Below, in pieces: positions 25,284-34,029 of a DNA stretch of 36,929 nucleotides. The translations under genes were made by a program, and so were the position numbers. The stretch comes from Methylobacterium sp. J-048. GTDB taxonomy: Bacteria > Pseudomonadota > Alphaproteobacteria > Rhizobiales > Beijerinckiaceae. Position 1 is the first letter of the stretch. Every line of letters starts with the position of its first letter. The notes beneath the pieces are model-generated. The model was not told the origin of the DNA, made no database searches, and was given only the letters and a program-made list of their open reading frames with translations. The DNA is taken from contig NZ_JAKSYL010000155.1 of assembly GCF_022829515.1 (NCBI RefSeq), positions 1-36,929 of the forward strand, read 5' to 3'.

Positions 25284-26126
25284 ATGGCCCTGACGGCATC
25301 GCGATACGGCAAAGGCCGGGTGCGGGTGATGCGCCTGACCCGCGACGGCGACCACCACACCCCGCGCGAACTGACGCTCACGGTCCTGATGAAGGGAGGG
25401 TTCGACGCCGCCTGGACCGCGGGCGACAACCGGGCCTGCGTGGCCACCGACAGCGTCAAGAACATCGTCAACGTCACCGCGGCGAAGAATCTGTCGCTCG
25501 ACAAGGAGGCGTTCGTCGAGGCGGTGGCGAAAGTCTTCCTCGACACCTACCCTCAAGTGGAGGACGTCGCGATCGAGGCCACGGAGACGCGCTGGATCCG
25601 CCAGGAGATCGGGGGCGCCCCGCACGGCCACACCTTCATCCTCGACGGCAACGCATTCGGCTATGTCGGACTCGTAGCGAGCCGGGGCGGTTCGGTGCTG
25701 CGCTCGGGCCTGCGCGGTTTCACCTTCATGAAGACTACGCAATCGGGCTGGGCCGATTTTGTCGACGACGCCTACCGGACCCTGCCCGACACGACCGACC
25801 GCATCGCCGCCACCAGCATGGACGCGACCTGGACATGGGCCGGTGAGCCGATCGACTACGCCGCCGCCAACGCCAGAATCCTGTCGCTCCTGATCGAGGT
25901 GTTCGGCACCACGTACAGCTACGGCGTGCAGGACAGCATGTACCGGATGGGCGAGGCGGCGCTGGCCGCGGTGCCGGAGATCGACGAGATCACCTTCGCG
26001 ATGCCGAACAAGCATTACATCCCGATCAACCTGCAGCCCTTCGGCCTAGAGAACCCGGGTGCCGTGTTCCTGCCCACGGACGAGCCGCACGGCCAGATCG
26101 AGGCGACGATCCGCCGGACGGACTGA
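25284..26126 (+). CDS. urate oxidase (uricase)
   Basis: A 280-residue cofactor-free urate oxidase making 5-hydroxyisourate and hydrogen peroxide. The catalytic residues are visible: K10 in YGKGRVRV, T55 with D56 in ATDSVKN, and H244 in NKHY. The substrate region FTFMKTTQSGW and the terminal LPTDEPHG are also conserved. The length is slightly shorter than eukaryotic uricase and there is no peroxisomal signal, as expected. It is co-directional with the permease, 31 bp away. Its product feeds the fused HIU hydrolase/OHCU decarboxylase nearby. Confidence 0.95.
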   Translation: MALTASRYGKGRVRVMRLTRDGDHHTPRELTLTVLMKGGFDAAWTAGDNRACVATDSVKNIVNVTAAKNLSLDKEAFVEAVAKVFLDTYPQVEDVAIEATETRWIRQEIGGAPHGHTFILDGNAFGYVGLVASRGGSVLRSGLRGFTFMKTTQSGWADFVDDAYRTLPDTTDRIAATSMDATWTWAGEPIDYAAANARILSLLIEVFGTTYSYGVQDSMYRMGEAALAAVPEIDEITFAMPNKHYIPINLQPFGLENPGAVFLPTDEPHGQIEATIRRTD

Positions 26127-26168
26127 TTCGCCGCCTACGGTCCGCCATCGGCGGGAGGACCCGGCCCC

Positions 26169-26580
26169 ATGCTGCACCATCGCCTGCTGTCCTATCTCGA
26201 CGAGGTCACCCACAGCGGCTCGATCCGCCGCGTTGCGGCCCGGCTCGGCGTGGCGTCGAGCGCGATCAACCGCCAGATCCTGAACCCTCGAAGCCTAGAT
26301 GGACACGCTGCTGTTCGAGCGGCTGCCTCGCGGGCTGCGCCTCACGGCGTCCGGCGAGATCCTGCTCCGCCCCACACATCGCCTTCCTGAATCTGGCTGA
26401 CGTCTGCGAGGAGATCGACCACGGCAGCCTCGCCTTCACGCCTCTCAACGAGGCCGCTGCCGTCACCCAGATCGCCTCGCTGGTGCAGCCCATCCTTTCC
26501 ACGCTCGACCCGGCCGCGCACCTCGTCGCCACGCAGATCGAGGCGACCTTCGACAAGCACAGCGCAGGCGATTTACCGGC
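26169..26580 (+). pseudogene. LysR-type regulator, frameshifted and internally deleted
   Basis: The N-terminal helix-turn-helix is read from 26169 (LLSYLDEVTHSGSIRRVAAR, SSAINRQIL). One extra C near 26284-26287 shifts the frame; the corrected reading then meets TAG at 26296-26298 before DTLLFERLPRGLRLTASGE. After about 26380 the match jumps, in a third frame, to a C-terminal piece (VCEEIDHGSLAFTPL, then STLDPAAHLVATQIEATF). Most of the effector domain is missing. It sits 42 bp after uricase, where a regulator of the urate genes would be expected. It is therefore a degraded regulator, not a gene. Confidence 0.78.
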
Positions 26581-26779
26581 GATATCGGGGCATGGCGAAA
26601 GGATCGTGCCAATCGCCACGTTCGACCGGAAACATCTTCGGCCGTCTGGCTAGAGCGTTCACCCACATGGCGAATTCGGTATGGGCTGGAATGCCCGCGG
26701 ACAGTCGACTGCGCAATCCGAGTCCGATCAGTGCGAAATCGCACAGATAGTAGACGCGTGTTGTTGAAAGTGACGGCAT
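26573..26779 (-). CDS. hypothetical small protein
   Basis: A 68-residue reading frame with an aromatic N-terminal half (VYYLCDFALIGLGLRSRL) and a polar end (FPVERGDWHDPFAMPRYRR). GCAGGG near the ATG is a weak ribosome site. It partly abuts the end of the LysR pseudogene. No family recognised; the codon pattern is less convincing than neighbouring genes. Confidence 0.3.
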   Translation of the reverse strand: MPSLSTTRVYYLCDFALIGLGLRSRLSAGIPAHTEFAMWVNALARRPKMFPVERGDWHDPFAMPRYRR

Positions 26780-26848
26780 CCCTGCTCAATTTAGTTCCAT
26801 ACAGACGCTGGGCCTGTGCCTACTCCGTCGCGCATTGGATCTTGAGCT

Positions 26849-27106
26849 ATGACCGCACGCTTCCTTGTCGGGGTCGCCCTTGGGCTCACCCTGTCCACTG
26901 CAGCCCTCGCACAGAGTTACACTGCCCCCGCCGGCATCCCGGCTGCTACCGCCCCGGGCGGGCTCGAGGGCCGCGCCGCCGTACCGAATCGGCTGGCCGA
27001 GGGCGACCGGACGGGCCGAGCCGGGACGTTTTACGGGACCACTGACGATCTGGTCACTGGCTCCGTGCATCGTCCGTATCAGTCCCGCGGCGGCAACTTG
27101 CGCTGA
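26849..27106 (+). CDS. small exported protein of the AQSY family
   Basis: An 85-residue protein. The signal peptide is MTARFLVGVALGLTLSTAA with cleavage ALA/QS. The mature start is QSYTAPAGIPAATAPGG, nearly the same as in the small genes at 22140 and 13358. The rest is polar with no Cys (DRTGRAGTFYGTTDDLVTGS). Ribosome site weak (TTGAG). Function unknown. Confidence 0.6.
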   Translation: MTARFLVGVALGLTLSTAALAQSYTAPAGIPAATAPGGLEGRAAVPNRLAEGDRTGRAGTFYGTTDDLVTGSVHRPYQSRGGNLR

Positions 27107-27291
27107 AACAGAGGCCGGTCCACGACGACGGACCGGCCAGATAGGTCCGAAGTCCGTCGAGACCACCGCGGTCTACGATGTGGCAGTCGCCTTCGCGAGA
27201 TGAGGCGCATTCATTCGAACCGATGGTTCCTATTTCGTCATAGACGCGGGATACCGTGTTCATCGCACCCAAGTTGCGGGCCATGTGAACG

Positions 27292-28899
27292 TCACTCAGC
27301 GGGGGCCCGCAAGGGCTCGTCCGCGGATCGCGCCGGCATCGGCGCCGAGACCGCCCCCAGGCCGGCCGCGAACAACAGCCCCGCTACCACCAAGTAAGCC
27401 AGCGCCAGCACGGGCATCACGGCAAAGCCAACCGACGGCCCGTGCATGAAGCCGAAGAAGGTCAGCACGCCACCCGCCGTCGCGAATGCTGAGGCTTTGC
27501 GGAAATTTTTGTCGATGATCAACGAGGTGATCGCGCCGAGGATCAGTCCGCCGAGGATGGAGCCTTCGCCGAGGACACTGAGCCCGTCGTAGAGGACGCC
27601 GACCTGTCCGAGCTTGTTGAGGCCAATTGCCGTGGCGCTTGTCCCAGCAGCACCCAATGCACCGTCGATCAGGGTCTTGGCCCAGGCAGCCAGATGTGGG
27701 GTGAACGCCAGCACGATCGCCGGTGCATGGGCATGCGGCGTCTCTTGGAACGCCTGTGCGCCGATCAGCATGCCGATGTAGAGCAGGATCGGCGAGATCG
27801 CCACGAGGGGTATCGCGCTTGAGATTAGCGAAATGAGGTTAAACCAGGCCAGCACCAGCACGATGACGCCGGTGGCGAACGAGTAGCCGATGCGCCCACC
27901 CATGGCTTTCCAGCCGGGGTGACCGATGTAGACCGCGTTGATGAAGGGGTTGCCCATCAGGCAGCCAATCAAGCTTACGACTCCATCGGCCGTGAGCACG
28001 CGGGTCGTCGGATAGGCATCGCCCGCCACTTCGGCGCTCTCGACGTTGTCCATCGCCTCGACGAGGTCGTAAATGCCGAAGGGGATTGCCGTCACCAGGA
28101 TGATCCCGATGAACTCGAAGCCGCCGAAGACGTGGCCGATCGCCGGAAGCGGCACGGAGAAACCGATCCCCTGGATCGCGCTCGACAGGCCGGCGCCGCT
28201 CACCCCGCCGATGTCGAGCCCGAACAGCTTGGCGCCCCACGCCACCGTCATCCCGAACAGGATCGCAACGAGACCCGCCGGCAATCGGCCCGGGTAGCGG
28301 ACCCCGCCCAGCCATGCGAGTAGGATGATCGCCAGGGCCACGACGCCAATCACCGGCGCCTGGATAAGCTCCAGCGCCGGCCGCATAGCGATGAAGGTGA
28401 CCGAGACCCCGGCTAGCGTCCCGAGCAAGGCCGCCCGCGGGGTGATGCGCCGGATGACGGGGGCGGCGAAGCCGCCAGCCATTAGCATGAAGCTTTGGAT
28501 GAACACCCAAGCGAGCCCAGCCTCCCAACCCTTCACGGGATCACCGGTCTGCAGCTTGATCGGCAGCATGATCACAAAAACCACGATGAACATGTGCGGC
28601 ACGCTGATGCCCGACGGCAGCGCGCAGACGTCGTCCCGGCCGCTCGTCCGGGCGAGCCGGTAGCCGAGCCAGCCGTAATAGGCCGTGGAAAGGCAGAGCA
28701 TCAGGCCGACGGCAGGCAGGATCCGGCCGAACACGATAGCGTCGGGCATGCCAAGGACGAAGCGCAACAGGCCGGTCAGCACCAGCATGTTGACGAGGAT
28801 GTTGGTGCCGAAGCCGAAGAAGGCGTTCCAATCCCCCGGCACCCAGACAGCCGGCCGGCCGGCGATAAACGGGCCCGGTGATCGTGCGGGATCGGCCAT
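27292..28899 (-). CDS. nucleobase permease-like membrane protein (NCS2/AzgA group)
   Basis: A 535-residue protein with at least 12 hydrophobic segments. Opening FFGFGTNILVNMLVLTGLLR and the motifs LPSGISVPHMFIVV and NPFINAVYIGHPGWKAMGG suggest a distant member of the nucleobase (xanthine/uracil/vitamin C or adenine/guanine) carrier families. The two NCS2 hallmarks seen in the other permeases are absent, so this is a different branch. GGGAGAG lies 5 bases before ATG 28899. The biuret-hydrolase-like copy 2 is upstream in the same direction, 59 bp away, so a ureide is a possible cargo. Confidence 0.75.
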   Translation of the reverse strand: MADPARSPGPFIAGRPAVWVPGDWNAFFGFGTNILVNMLVLTGLLRFVLGMPDAIVFGRILPAVGLMLCLSTAYYGWLGYRLARTSGRDDVCALPSGISVPHMFIVVFVIMLPIKLQTGDPVKGWEAGLAWVFIQSFMLMAGGFAAPVIRRITPRAALLGTLAGVSVTFIAMRPALELIQAPVIGVVALAIILLAWLGGVRYPGRLPAGLVAILFGMTVAWGAKLFGLDIGGVSGAGLSSAIQGIGFSVPLPAIGHVFGGFEFIGIILVTAIPFGIYDLVEAMDNVESAEVAGDAYPTTRVLTADGVVSLIGCLMGNPFINAVYIGHPGWKAMGGRIGYSFATGVIVLVLAWFNLISLISSAIPLVAISPILLYIGMLIGAQAFQETPHAHAPAIVLAFTPHLAAWAKTLIDGALGAAGTSATAIGLNKLGQVGVLYDGLSVLGEGSILGGLILGAITSLIIDKNFRKASAFATAGGVLTFFGFMHGPSVGFAVMPVLALAYLVVAGLLFAAGLGAVSAPMPARSADEPLRAPAE

Positions 28900-28958
28900 T
28901 GTGCTCTCCCTCGCGTCGACCCGGCCGGCGCAGCCGTCGACCTGGATGTCGACCTGGA

Positions 28959-29633
28959 TCAGGTGCTGCCGCGCAAGGCCGCGACCACGGTGGCCGATTC
29001 GGACACCCAGCCGAAGATGCCGCCCTGCGCCGTGATCATCGCGAGCCCGGCCGCATGGAAGTCGGGGCTGTACGAGCCGCACGCATCCCCGACGACGACG
29101 CAGCGGTAGCCGCGGTCGTTGGCCTCCCGCACGGTGGTGTGCACGCAGACCTCGGTGGTCACGCCGCAGACCAGCAGCGTGGCGATGTCGCGCGCCGTCA
29201 GCACACCGCCGAGCTCGGTCGCGTAGAAGGCGCCCTTGCCGGGCTTGTCGATCACCGGCTCGCCCGCCCGCGGTGCCAGCGCCGGAATAATGGCGTGCCC
29301 CGGCTCGCCGCGGATCAGGATCCGGCCCATCGGGCCAGGCTCCCCGATCCGCGCAGTCGGCTCGCCCCGCTCCAGCTTCGCCGGTGGCGCGTCCGAAAGA
29401 TCCGGCTCATGGCCTTCGCGCGTATGCACGACGAGGATACCGGCCGCCCGGGCCGCGTCGAGCAGCCGCATCGCCGGCGGGATCGCGGCAGCGAGCAGCG
29501 CGACATCGTTTCCGAGGCTTGCGCCGAAGCCGCCGGGCTCGATGAAGTCGCGCTGCATATCGATGATCACGAGCGCGGTGGTGGCCGGATCGAACACGAT
29601 CGGCGATGGTTCGGCTTCGAGAACGATCGGCAT
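28959..29633 (-). CDS. isochorismatase-like cysteine hydrolase, biuret/triuret hydrolase type (copy 2)
   Basis: A 224-residue paralogue of the hydrolase at 15199, alignable without gaps. The triad is D25 (IIDMQRDF), K133 and C163 ([11 protein letters not shown]), all conserved, with the [12 protein letters not shown] and [16 protein letters not shown] regions. Differences cluster at the N-terminus and in the segment SYSPDFHAA. The start is set at MPIVLEAEP (29633) to match copy 1. The transporter gene downstream suggests a transport-plus-hydrolysis pair. Two paralogues could split triuret and biuret, or simply be duplicates. Confidence 0.8.
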   Translation of the reverse strand: MPIVLEAEPSPIVFDPATTALVIIDMQRDFIEPGGFGASLGNDVALLAAAIPPAMRLLDAARAAGILVVHTREGHEPDLSDAPPAKLERGEPTARIGEPGPMGRILIRGEPGHAIIPALAPRAGEPVIDKPGKGAFYATELGGVLTARDIATLLVCGVTTEVCVHTTVREANDRGYRCVVVGDACGSYSPDFHAAGLAMITAQGGIFGWVSESATVVAALRGST

Positions 29634-30297
29634 CCGACTTATCCGTGCAGGCCATGAATCAGCTGAACATCCTCTCGACAATGCCAGACTGTAGAAAAAG
29701 ATTCTTGTCTAAAATCTTATTCAGTTTGCGCAAATATTATTCTTGAGGCGATTAATTTCTATGCATGGCCATTTCTAGATTGGATCGCCGAGGTGGCCTC
29801 GACGACTGATCTGCCTTAGGGAAACTGGTTCTCCCTGACGTATGGCTTCGCACCATGGGGAGGATGTTGTCATCCGACCGAAGAAGCATGCGGCCGACAT
29901 GATCGCCGAACTGCGCTACGACCGGCTCAAGGGCGCGGTAGTCTAGGCGCGCGAGGCGGCCCGCAGCGTCATCGACCAATCGCGGAGGCACAACAGCGGC
30001 TTTCGTCCACACGCAGGGCCGGGCGACCGACCGCCTGCACCGGAGTTCATCGGCCGGCCTGCGCTACTGGTCGGATCGGTGCCGCCAGCCGAGCAGGCCC
30101 GCGTCACGCGATCGAGGATGCACGACCGTCGAACTTCGGCGACTGAATGGCGGCAGGCCAGTGCAGTCCAGGCCATAGGGCACGGTCTCCGCCATCGAGG
30201 CGCGCCCGTGCAGGGTGTCCTGGGGGCCGGTCCGGGGAGAGTCTGGATCCGTCACTCCGTCACCGGGGGCGTCGGTAGGATCGCGGTCCGCGGGTCG
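29634..30297. other. 664-bp region without a supported gene
   Basis: Bases 29690-29780 are AT-rich (AAAAAGATTCTTG, AATATTATTC) and probably contain the promoter of the minus-strand hydrolase. The remainder is GC-rich, with short frames broken by stops; a short piece near 29880-29945 (AADMIAELRYDRLKG) looks coding-like but ends at once in TAG. I read this as eroded DNA. Confidence 0.5.
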
Positions 30298-30588
30298 TCA
30301 CGCAGCCCGGGGCAAACCCTCGATCCGCGCTTCGAGGACCCGGGCGCTCTCGGCGCCGTGACCACCGAACAGGTGCCGGCACAGATCCGCCGGGGTCCGC
30401 GCCAGACCATTTCCGTCCGCGATAAGCACGTGCCCCATCCCGGCAGCGATCAAGCTCATGCCCTGATCCAGCGCGTTCAGCAGAGACGCGTGCTGGTAGG
30501 TGAACCGGCGCGCGGACTTGTGAGCGGTGACGGTGAAGCTCACGGCTGGTGATCCCGATATGCTCAAACGGCGCGACCGCTGGGTCAT
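30298..30588 (-). CDS. small conserved-looking cytoplasmic protein
   Basis: Up to 96 residues; a GTG at 30543 (after GGGATC) would give 81. The core is FTVTAHKSARRFTYQHASLL, then AAGMGHVLIADGNGLARTP and ADLCRHLFGG. This alternation of an initial strand, a long helix and a strand-turn-helix looks like the small proteins common in Methylobacterium genomes that lack a named function. No signal peptide. The gene is isolated in an eroded zone but its frame is clean. Confidence 0.5.
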   Translation of the reverse strand: MTQRSRRLSISGSPAVSFTVTAHKSARRFTYQHASLLNALDQGMSLIAAGMGHVLIADGNGLARTPADLCRHLFGGHGAESARVLEARIEGLPRAA

Positions 30589-30727
30589 CGCCGTTGGCTG
30601 ATGTTGCGAGAAGGCTAAGAGCGAAGCAGGCCGCCAGATAGGCCGGCTCCGAAGACCTCATTGCGGGTGATAGCGGCCAACCGTTGATGGAATCTTGTTC
30701 AACCTGCGGCTGCGGCGCTTTCTGCGT

Positions 30728-31128
30728 CTACAGCGCGTTGGCAAGCTTCTGGCGCAGCGTCGGCTGGATCATCGCTTCAAGTTCGGGGAGCCTGCTGTGT
30801 TGTGTCTCGATGATCCGGTCTTCCTCAAGCACAACATCGGCTGCCGGGAAGTTAGCCTCCGGAGCGCATTGGCCAATGCATTCAGAATTCGACGCACGGC
30901 CCAGCTCAAGCACGAACCCTGGCTGGCACGGCAGCGTCACTGCTTCGTTGTCCCCGTGGTAGACTTGGTCAACCTCGAGCTACTCACCGGCTGAGCGACG
31001 AGCGCCGGGAACCAAGCTCCGTCCATGAAACGTCGGCGGGCGATAACCCGGCAGTCCTGCTTAAGCCGATCAAGCTTGGCTGCAACCTTGCTTACAAAAC
31101 TTCGAGGTGTCAGCGCAGGAGAGACGAG
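30728..31128 (-). pseudogene. broken gene of unknown family
   Basis: Two coding-like pieces lie in different frames. The upstream piece reads KVAAKLDRLKQDCRVIARRR and FMDGAWFPALVAQPV. Near 30990 the frame changes, right after an in-frame TAG, to LEVDQVYHGDNEAVTLPCQP, then ECIGQCAPEANFPAADV and a tail LPELEAMIQPTLRQKLANAL with a stop at 30728. The second piece has natural composition for a protein end. I do not recognise the family. A single indel would join the pieces. Confidence 0.35.
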
Positions 31129-31194
31129 ATGTGCCGTGGCGACGATCCGACCTGTACGGCGTTCGCGGAGCACCGTCTGCGCTATCGGCAGGAT

Positions 31195-32568
31195 ATGCAA
31201 CCTGAGCGGCGCGCCTTCCTCAAGAGCGGCTTTGTGGCGTCCGGAGGCGCGGCGGCGTTGGCAGTCGGCGGGCTCTCGCTGGTCAGCCCAGCCTTGGCCC
31301 AGGCGAGCGGCAAGGGTGTCGTCCAGACCGCCCACTACCACCTGCCCGCCACCGCCGAGACCGTGCATTGGGGGTATTTCAGCAAGGCCTTGAAGCCTCA
31401 GGTCGAGATCACGTCCGGCGACTACGTGACCATCGAGACACTCACGCATCACGCCAACGACGATGCGGAACGCATGGTCACCGGTGACCCGGGCGCTGAA
31501 AGTGTTTTCCTCTGGACGAGAGACAAGAAGGGCGTCGCCCGCCGCGGCGCTGGCCCCGAGGATGCCAAACTCGGTCCGGGCGGCGGCCTCGGCGTCCACA
31601 TCTGTACCGGGCCAGTGGCGATCCGTGGGGCCGAGCCCGGCGACGTCCTAGAGGTGCGCATCCTTGATGTGGCGCCGCGACCTTGCGCGAACCCGAAATT
31701 CAAGGGCTCAACCTTCGGCAGTAACGCGGCCGCGTGGTGGGGCTATCACTACAACGATATGCTGGAGGGGAGGAAACGAGAAGTCATCACGATCTACGAG
31801 GTCGACACCAGCGGCAGTCGCGACTGGGCCAAGGCTGTCTACAGCTTCAAGTGGCCCGGCGTGACCGATCCGAACGGGCTGCTGCATCCGACGATCGACT
31901 ATCCGGGCATCCCCGTCGACCATACCACGACGACACGCACCTTCGACGTGTTGAAGGGCATCCGCGTGCCGATCCGGCCTCATTTCGGAACGATGGGACT
32001 GGCCCCAGCCGAAGCCGACATGGTGAACTCGATACCGCCGAGCTACACCGGCGGGAACATCGACAATTGGCGCATCGGCAAGGGCGCAACAATGTACTAT
32101 CCGGTCGCCGTGCCGGGTGCGCTTTTTTCGGTCGGCGACCCCCATGCAAGCCAGGGCGACTCCGAACTCTGTGGGACAGCGATCGAGTGTTCGCTCACCG
32201 GCACCTTCCAGTTCATCCTGCACAAAAAAGCCGATCTCGCCGGCACGTCGCTCGAAGCGCTCGATTTCCCGATGATCGAGACGAGCGAGGACTGGGTGCT
32301 CTCGGGTTTTAGCTATCCAAATTATCTCAAGGACCTTGGTCCTGATGCGCAGAACGCGATTTTCGCTAAATCCTCGATTGATCTTGCCATGCGCGACGCC
32401 TTTCACAAGATGCGCCAGTTCCTGATGCAGGCGAAGGGGCTGACCGAAGACGAGGCGATCTCATTAATGTCGGTCGCAGTGGATTTTGGCATCACCCAGG
32501 TCGTCGATGGCAACTGGGGCGTGCATGCGATCGTCAAGAAATCTATTTTTTCAGAGAGATCAGTTTGA
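31195..32568 (+). CDS. Tat-exported acetamidase/formamidase-family protein
   Basis: A 457-residue protein. Residues 5-10 are a Tat motif (RRAFLK), then a hydrophobic stretch and cleavage near ALA/QA. The mature part matches the FmdA/AmdA family: GDYVTIETLTHHAND near the start, then GPVAIRGAEPGDVLEVRIL, PIRPHFGTMGLAP and GGNIDNWRIGKGATMYYPV, SVGDPHASQGDSELCGTAIE. These enzymes hydrolyse short amides such as formamide to ammonia. The start is the MQPERRAFLK Met (31195); an upstream GTG-type extension to 31129 would bury the Tat signal. Export is unusual for this family, whose known members are cytoplasmic. Substrate unknown. Confidence 0.82.
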   Translation: MQPERRAFLKSGFVASGGAAALAVGGLSLVSPALAQASGKGVVQTAHYHLPATAETVHWGYFSKALKPQVEITSGDYVTIETLTHHANDDAERMVTGDPGAESVFLWTRDKKGVARRGAGPEDAKLGPGGGLGVHICTGPVAIRGAEPGDVLEVRILDVAPRPCANPKFKGSTFGSNAAAWWGYHYNDMLEGRKREVITIYEVDTSGSRDWAKAVYSFKWPGVTDPNGLLHPTIDYPGIPVDHTTTTRTFDVLKGIRVPIRPHFGTMGLAPAEADMVNSIPPSYTGGNIDNWRIGKGATMYYPVAVPGALFSVGDPHASQGDSELCGTAIECSLTGTFQFILHKKADLAGTSLEALDFPMIETSEDWVLSGFSYPNYLKDLGPDAQNAIFAKSSIDLAMRDAFHKMRQFLMQAKGLTEDEAISLMSVAVDFGITQVVDGNWGVHAIVKKSIFSERSV

Positions 32569-32947
32569 TTGAGAGTGGATATGCTGCTTGCGGACAATTT
32601 CAGTCGTTCAGAGCGAGCTGTCTCGACGTCCGTTTCTCGGCATCCTGGCTGCACGTTTACATGCCGTGCGGCCATCACTGTATGAGGCCGATCGGGCGCG
32701 CCGAACTTCAAGGATGCGGGATCGAAGCGAGGCCAGCTTATCTGCCGTGGCCTTAGCCGGTGGGCATGCCAAGAAGTCCGCACGCACGTAACTTTGTGCT
32801 CCAACCGCAGCAGGCCGACACGCCTGGGTTCGCTCCCCGCGTCGTCATTGTGATCGAGGCAGCCGGCTCGCATAGCGATGCGGCCCGAAGCTTGCGGTGT
32901 TAGCGGTACCAACATTCATTCTGATGCCCCTTTAAGGACAGAGCCCC
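32569..32947. other. 379-bp intergenic region
   Basis: No gene supported on either strand. Frames that cross it also cover the end of the amidase gene on the opposite strand and lack a ribosome site. The last 60 bases include the leader and AAGGAC ribosome site of the following gene. Confidence 0.5.
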
Positions 32948-33763
32948 ATGCGCATTCTTGTCGGCTGCGAGATGACCTACGAGTTTCCGCAGCCCACCCC
33001 AGTTATTGCGACGCTTAACGTCCACGCATCCCGTTTCTCCGATCTTGAGCGGCCCGACTATTTGATCACGAGTCCCGCAGTTCCCTTGGAAGGCTATCGC
33101 GACAGCTTTGGGAACTGGTGCAATCGGATGGTTGCACCAGCAGGGCGCTTCACGTTGAAGACCGATACGACCGTGCGGGATCACGGCAGCGGGGATACGC
33201 AGGAGGCTGACGCTCAGGAGATCGTGGTCGAGAAACTGCCTTCCGACACCGTGCTGTTTCTCCTCGGCAGTCGTTATTGCGAGACCGATCGCCTCTCGTC
33301 CATCGCTTGGGACTTGTTCGGTCATATTCGGCCTGGATGGGGCCGAGTGCAGGCGATCTGCGATTACGTGCATGACCGCATCAACTTTGGGTACGAGCAT
33401 GCACGAGCGACCCGGACTGCATTTGACGTCTTCGAAGAGCAGCAAGGCGTCTGCCGCGACTACGCGCATCTCGCGATCACCTTCTGCCGCTGTCTCAACA
33501 TCCCGACACGTTACTGCAACGGTTATGTCAGCGACATCGGCTTGCCCCTACCGCATGCGCCAGGCGATTTCGCCGCCTGGATGGAAGTGTATCTGGGAGG
33601 ACGCTGGCACACCTTCGATCCACGCAACAACAGTTCGCGGATTGGCCGGATCCTAATCTCCTATGGTCGCGACGCCGCGGACGTGCCGCTGACGCTCACT
33701 TTTGGAGCAAATAATCTCACCGGGTTTCATGTGACGACCGAGGAAGCACCACCCCTACTTTGA
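32948..33763 (+). CDS. transglutaminase-like protease-fold protein
   Basis: A 271-residue cytoplasmic protein. Residues 1-100 are the beta-rich N-terminal domain of bacterial transglutaminase-like proteins. The core contains C169 in QQGVCRDYAHLAITFCRCL and D224 in WHTFDPRNN, two of the triad. The position before W211, where a catalytic His is common (DFHAW), is Ala in GDFAAWMEVYL. Some members of this subfamily may lack the His, so activity is uncertain. AAGGAC is 8 bases before the ATG. It may be a peptidase or an inactive relative; a link to purines is not evident. Confidence 0.8.
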   Translation: MRILVGCEMTYEFPQPTPVIATLNVHASRFSDLERPDYLITSPAVPLEGYRDSFGNWCNRMVAPAGRFTLKTDTTVRDHGSGDTQEADAQEIVVEKLPSDTVLFLLGSRYCETDRLSSIAWDLFGHIRPGWGRVQAICDYVHDRINFGYEHARATRTAFDVFEEQQGVCRDYAHLAITFCRCLNIPTRYCNGYVSDIGLPLPHAPGDFAAWMEVYLGGRWHTFDPRNNSSRIGRILISYGRDAADVPLTLTFGANNLTGFHVTTEEAPPLL

Positions 33764-34029
33764 ATGGCTGTCGTACGAGTCGCTGTAGGCGGCAACCCCT
33801 CCCGTGGTCGGCCAGAGGTCGGCGCGACGGTCGGCGATGTGCGGCCGCGCTTGGCGCAAGGACCGCAACTGGTGCGAGCGCCCAGGCACTCGCCGAACGC
33901 GAAGGTGTTGTGGTTCAGCCCGAGATGGACCACCAGCCGCTTACCCTGGCCGGTCCTAGATCGGCCTCTACGGCAGGATGTTGCCCCTTAAGCGGTGGTC
34001 TCCCGAGCACGTCTCAACACCGTTTCCCA

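Noticed and set aside
30695..30994. 99-codon plus-strand frame MFNLRLRRF...
   Set aside because: It is opposite the more protein-like minus-strand tail of the broken gene and has no ribosome site or motif.
32403..32915. 170-codon minus-strand frame after the amidase gene
   Set aside because: Overlaps the amidase 3' end on the other strand, no ribosome site, composition not protein-like.
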